NCBI GenBank assembly: GCA_046330435.1 | Contig: JAXLST010000007.1 | Location: forward strand, 248,001-312,000 | DNA from: Ga0077560 sp046330435 | Lineage (GTDB): Bacteria; Actinomycetota; Thermoleophilia; Miltoncostaeales; Miltoncostaeaceae | Direction of reading: 5' to 3' | DNA length: 64,000 bases | Program-made: the position numbers and the translations under genes | Notes under the pieces: generated by a model | What the model saw: the letters and a program-made list of their open reading frames with translations, nothing else | Databases searched by the model: none | Told to the model about the DNA's origin: nothing | Shown: in pieces, positions 61,765 through 64,000 of the stretch | Layout: the number at the start of each line of letters is the position of its first letter | How positions within the stretch are numbered: position 1 is the stretch's first letter

Positions 61765-62130
61765 ATGGCTCGCGTGAAGCGTTCCGTCGCGGCCCGCAAG
61801 AAGCGCCGCAAGGTCCTTGGCATCGCGAAGGGGTACTGGGGCACCAAGAACTCCAGCTACCGCCGCGCGAAGGAGCAGGTGCAGCGGTCGCTGCGGTACC
61901 AGTACCGCGACCGCCGCGTCCGCAAGCGCGAGTTCCGCCGTCTGTGGATCGCCCGCATCAACGCCGCCGCCCGTGAGCAGGGCCTCACGTACGGCGAGTT
62001 CATCCACGGCCTCGGCGGCCTCGGCATCGAGCTGAACCGCAAGGTCCTCGCCGACCTCGCCGTCCATGAGCCAGAGGCGTTCGCCGGCCTCTGCGCGCGG
62101 GTCCGCGAGGCCCGCGCCGTCGCCGCCTAG
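61765..62130 (+). CDS. rplT: 50S ribosomal protein L20
   Basis: The 121-residue protein starts ARVKRSVAARKKRRKVLGIA and contains GYWGTKNSSYRRAKEQVQRS and LWIARINAAAREQGLTYGEF, as expected for L20. L20 nucleates 23S folding and in many bacteria represses its own operon. Same operon as infC and rpmI. Confidence 0.97.
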   Translation: MARVKRSVAARKKRRKVLGIAKGYWGTKNSSYRRAKEQVQRSLRYQYRDRRVRKREFRRLWIARINAAAREQGLTYGEFIHGLGGLGIELNRKVLADLAVHEPEAFAGLCARVREARAVAA

Positions 62131-62983
62131 GCACCGCGGAGCCGGCTCCGGGCCGGCACTGCGTCCCGTCACATCCGGCCGCAACCCCTGGTTGCGGCTG
62201 GTTCGTGCCCTCGAGGCCAAGAAGGTGCGCCGTGAGCGGCGCCTGATGGTCGTGGAGGGCGAGGACCTGCTGGAGGCCGCCCTGGACCGGGGCGTCCGGC
62301 CCGCCGCCGTCCTCGTGGACGCCGCGCGCGCCTCCGAGATCGCCGGGCTGCTCGACCGCTTGGGCGACCTGGACGAGCGCTACGCGGTGCCCGCCGACCT
62401 CATGGCGCGCAGCGCGACGCTGGCGACCGCCCCGCGCGTGATCGCCGTGCTGCCGCAGCCCGGGCCCGTGGGCTTCCGGGACGTGGCGTGGCCGCCGGTC
62501 GCGGGCCTGTGGCTGGGCGGGGTGTCGGACCCCGGCAACGTCGGCACACTCGTGCGGTCCGCCGCGGGCCTGGGTGCGGACTGGGTGGCCCTGGGCCCGG
62601 GCTCGGCCGACCCGTTCCACCCGCGCGCCGTCCGCGCCGCGATGGGCGCCACGTTCACGCTGCCGCTGCTGGAGGGCGTGCGCGCCGACGACATCGCCAC
62701 CCGCGAGGGGTTCGCGGTCGTCGTCGCCGACGCCGCGGAGGGCGTGCCGCCGTGGGACGTGGACCTCGCCGGCCCGCTCGTGGTCGCCCTCGGCGCGGAG
62801 CGCACCGGCCACGACGAGGCGCTCGACGCGGTCCTCGCCGGCGGCGGCCTGGAGGTGCGGCGGGTGCGGATCCCGCAGGCGGCCGGCACCGAGTCCCTCA
62901 ACGTCGCGGCCGCGGGGGCCGTGCTGCTCGCCGAGGCACTCCGGCAGCGGAGCACGCGGAACCCGGACGCGGGTGTCCTGTAG
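62066..62983 (+). CDS. TrmH/SpoU-family RNA 2'-O-methyltransferase
   Basis: The enzyme methylates a ribose in rRNA or tRNA. An L30e-like substrate-binding domain (RLMVVEGEDLLEAALDRGVRP) precedes the SPOUT domain with the trefoil-knot motifs GGVSDPGNVGTLVRSAAGLG, VALGAERTGHDE and IPQAAGTESLNVAAAGAVLLAEAL. The ATG at 62066 lies inside rplT and gives 305 residues, but the folded part begins only after residue 35. A CTG at 62159 would give the usual ~270 residues; the true start is uncertain. Its TAG stop forms half of the pheS -10 box. Confidence 0.9.
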   Translation: MSQRRSPASARGSARPAPSPPRHRGAGSGPALRPVTSGRNPWLRLVRALEAKKVRRERRLMVVEGEDLLEAALDRGVRPAAVLVDAARASEIAGLLDRLGDLDERYAVPADLMARSATLATAPRVIAVLPQPGPVGFRDVAWPPVAGLWLGGVSDPGNVGTLVRSAAGLGADWVALGPGSADPFHPRAVRAAMGATFTLPLLEGVRADDIATREGFAVVVADAAEGVPPWDVDLAGPLVVALGAERTGHDEALDAVLAGGGLEVRRVRIPQAAGTESLNVAAAGAVLLAEALRQRSTRNPDAGVL

Positions 62984-62986
62984 CCT
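62981..62986 (+). promoter_or_regulatory. pheS -10 box formed on the upstream stop codon
   Basis: TAGCCT comprises the TAG stop of the methyltransferase gene plus CCT and ends 9 nt before the GTG at 62996; no Shine-Dalgarno lies between. Confidence 0.5.
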
Positions 62987-62995
62987 GACGCGTCG

Positions 62996-64000
62996 GTGAC
63001 GACGCCGGAGGACATCACCGCGATGCGCGACCGCGCGCTGGCCGACGTGGCCGGCGCGTCGACGCTCGCCGCCCTCGAGGAGGCGCGGGTCGCGCACACC
63101 GGCCGCAAGAGCGGCCTCGCGGAGCTCCTGTCCGGCATCGGGCGGCTCGCGCCCGAGCAGCGGGGCCCCATGGGCAAGTCCGCCAACGAGGCCCGCAAGG
63201 CGGTCGAGGCGGCCCTGGCGGCCCGCAAGGAGGAGCTGGAGGGCGAGGAGCTCGGCCGGAAGCTCCTGGAGGACCGCACCGACATCACCCTGCCCGGCGA
63301 CGGCCGTCCGGCCGGGGCCCTGCACCTGCTCACCCAGGTGCGGCTGGAGGTCGAGGAGATCTTCCTGGCGCTGGGCTACCGCATCGCCGACGGGCCCGAG
63401 ATCGAGGACGAGTACCACAACTTCACGGCGCTGAACGTGCCCGCGGGGCACCCGGCGCGGTCGTCCAGCGACACCTTCTACATCGAGGGCCACCCCCACG
63501 CCGCCCTGCGCCCGCAGACCTCCCCGGTGCAGATCCGGGTGATGGAGACCCAGGAACCGCCCGTGTACGTCATCGCGCCCGGCGCGGTGTACCGGCGTGA
63601 CGACGTGGACGCCACCCACAGCCCCATGTTCCACCAGCTGGAGGGCCTCGCCGTCGACGAGGGCCTGTCGCTGGCGCACCTGAAGGGCACGCTGGTGCAC
63701 GTCGCCAAGGAGCTGCTGGGCGACGGCATCGAGTACGTCCTGCGGCCGCACTTCTTCCCCTTCACCGAGCCCTCGGTGGAGCTGTACGTGCGGTGGCGCG
63801 ACCGCCACGGGCGCGACCAGTGGCTGGAGCTCCTGGGCGCCGGGATGGTGGACCCCGACGTGTTCGGCTTCGCCGGCTACGACCCGGAGCGCTGGACCGG
63901 CTTCGCGTTCGGCATGGGCCTCGACCGCATCGCCATGGTGCGGCACGGGCTGCCGGACCTGCGCCTGCTGTTCGAGAGCGACCTGCGGTTCCTGGAGCAG
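62996..64000 (+). CDS. pheS: phenylalanyl-tRNA synthetase alpha subunit (partial)
   Basis: The frame from GTG 62996 stays open to the window end, giving 335 residues; the C-terminal few are cut off. The N-terminal coiled coil contains AALEEARVAHTGRKSGLAEL and GKSANEARKAVEAAL. The class II core follows: motif 1 around EDEYHNFTALNVPAGHPAR, DTFYIEG, LRPQTSPVQIRVM (motif 2), FHQLEGLAVDEGLSLAHLKG, PSVELYVRW and motif 3 FGMGLDRIAMVRHGL. It pairs with PheT to charge tRNA-Phe. pheT should follow outside the window. Confidence 0.96.
   Translation, partial: MTTPEDITAMRDRALADVAGASTLAALEEARVAHTGRKSGLAELLSGIGRLAPEQRGPMGKSANEARKAVEAALAARKEELEGEELGRKLLEDRTDITLPGDGRPAGALHLLTQVRLEVEEIFLALGYRIADGPEIEDEYHNFTALNVPAGHPARSSSDTFYIEGHPHAALRPQTSPVQIRVMETQEPPVYVIAPGAVYRRDDVDATHSPMFHQLEGLAVDEGLSLAHLKGTLVHVAKELLGDGIEYVLRPHFFPFTEPSVELYVRWRDRHGRDQWLELLGAGMVDPDVFGFAGYDPERWTGFAFGMGLDRIAMVRHGLPDLRLLFESDLRFLEQ

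Noticed and set aside
62000..63946. 648-residue minus-strand open frame over the RNA methyltransferase and pheS
   Set aside because: Low-complexity Arg/His/Val/Leu composition; the plus strand encodes TrmH and PheS motifs, the latter simply lacking a stop in the window.

Overview
The window is very GC-rich (well above 70 % by eye) and densely packed, with short intergenic gaps, many 4-bp GTGA/ATGA overlaps and frequent GTG/TTG starts. Gene content points to a high-GC Actinomycetota: SecA with a C-terminal SEC-C zinc tail, FtsE/FtsX, an LCP cell-wall ligase, a deazaflavin-dependent oxidoreductase, a zf-CGNR regulator, NarL-type two-component genes and a short lysine-tailed HU. The secA-prfB-ftsE-ftsX-ctpA-RNB-smpB order plus tmRNA and infC-rpmI-rplT-pheS would fit a Thermoleophilia-like lineage, but that placement is inference. 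No tRNA, rRNA operon, CRISPR array, IS element or prophage is visible, and no stretch over 300 bases lacks a gene.

Layout: (1) 1-4.2 kb, end of an MFS exporter, an SDR and a large LuxR-type ATPase regulator. (2) 4.2-13.2 kb, one long co-directional block: M20 peptidase, LCP ligase, UDP-glucose dehydrogenase, sugar-1-phosphate nucleotidyltransferase, bifunctional phosphoglucose/phosphomannose isomerase, S-adenosylhomocysteinase and methylthioribose-1-phosphate isomerase. It supplies activated sugars for envelope glycans and recycles methylation by-products. (3) 13.2-21.6 kb, an RTX-like secreted protein, ComF-like protein, hibernation factor, a two-component system followed by two membrane proteins, an orphan ATP-grasp protein and a secreted seven-bladed kelch protein. 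(4) 21.8-33 kb, the housekeeping core secA, prfB, a minus-strand regulator/cupin/methyltransferase operon, ftsEX, a PDZ-S41 protease, an RNB exoribonuclease and smpB. (5) 33-39.4 kb, a chemoreceptor behind a sigma-28-like promoter, a large secreted DUF4091-type protein, tmRNA with a strong terminator, a methyltransferase and an FmdB zinc ribbon. (6) 39.5-45.7 kb, a disturbed accessory region: an Mrr-like restriction endonuclease of foreign base composition abuts a broken radical-SAM gene, followed by a membrane protein and a P1B-4 metal ATPase that both carry frameshifts. (7) 45.7-53.2 kb, a zinc ADH/MarR pair and a five-gene oxidative catabolic-type operon. (8) 53.2-60.8 kb, DEAD-box helicase, cold-shock protein, a frameshifted glutamyl-tRNA reductase homologue, a subtilase, HU and an iron-type dehydrogenase. 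(9) 60.8-64 kb, infC-rpmI-rplT-RNA methyltransferase-pheS (pheS runs off the end).

Two themes run through the window. First, many transcription units show a TANNNT box 6-9 nt before the start codon with no Shine-Dalgarno, the layout of leaderless mRNAs; in three cases the upstream stop codon itself forms the first half of the -10 box. Second, single-base losses in short G/C runs break several genes between 40.5 and 45.3 kb and one at 55.5 kb, while the other genes are intact; this is either local decay or a consensus artefact, and read-level data would settle it.
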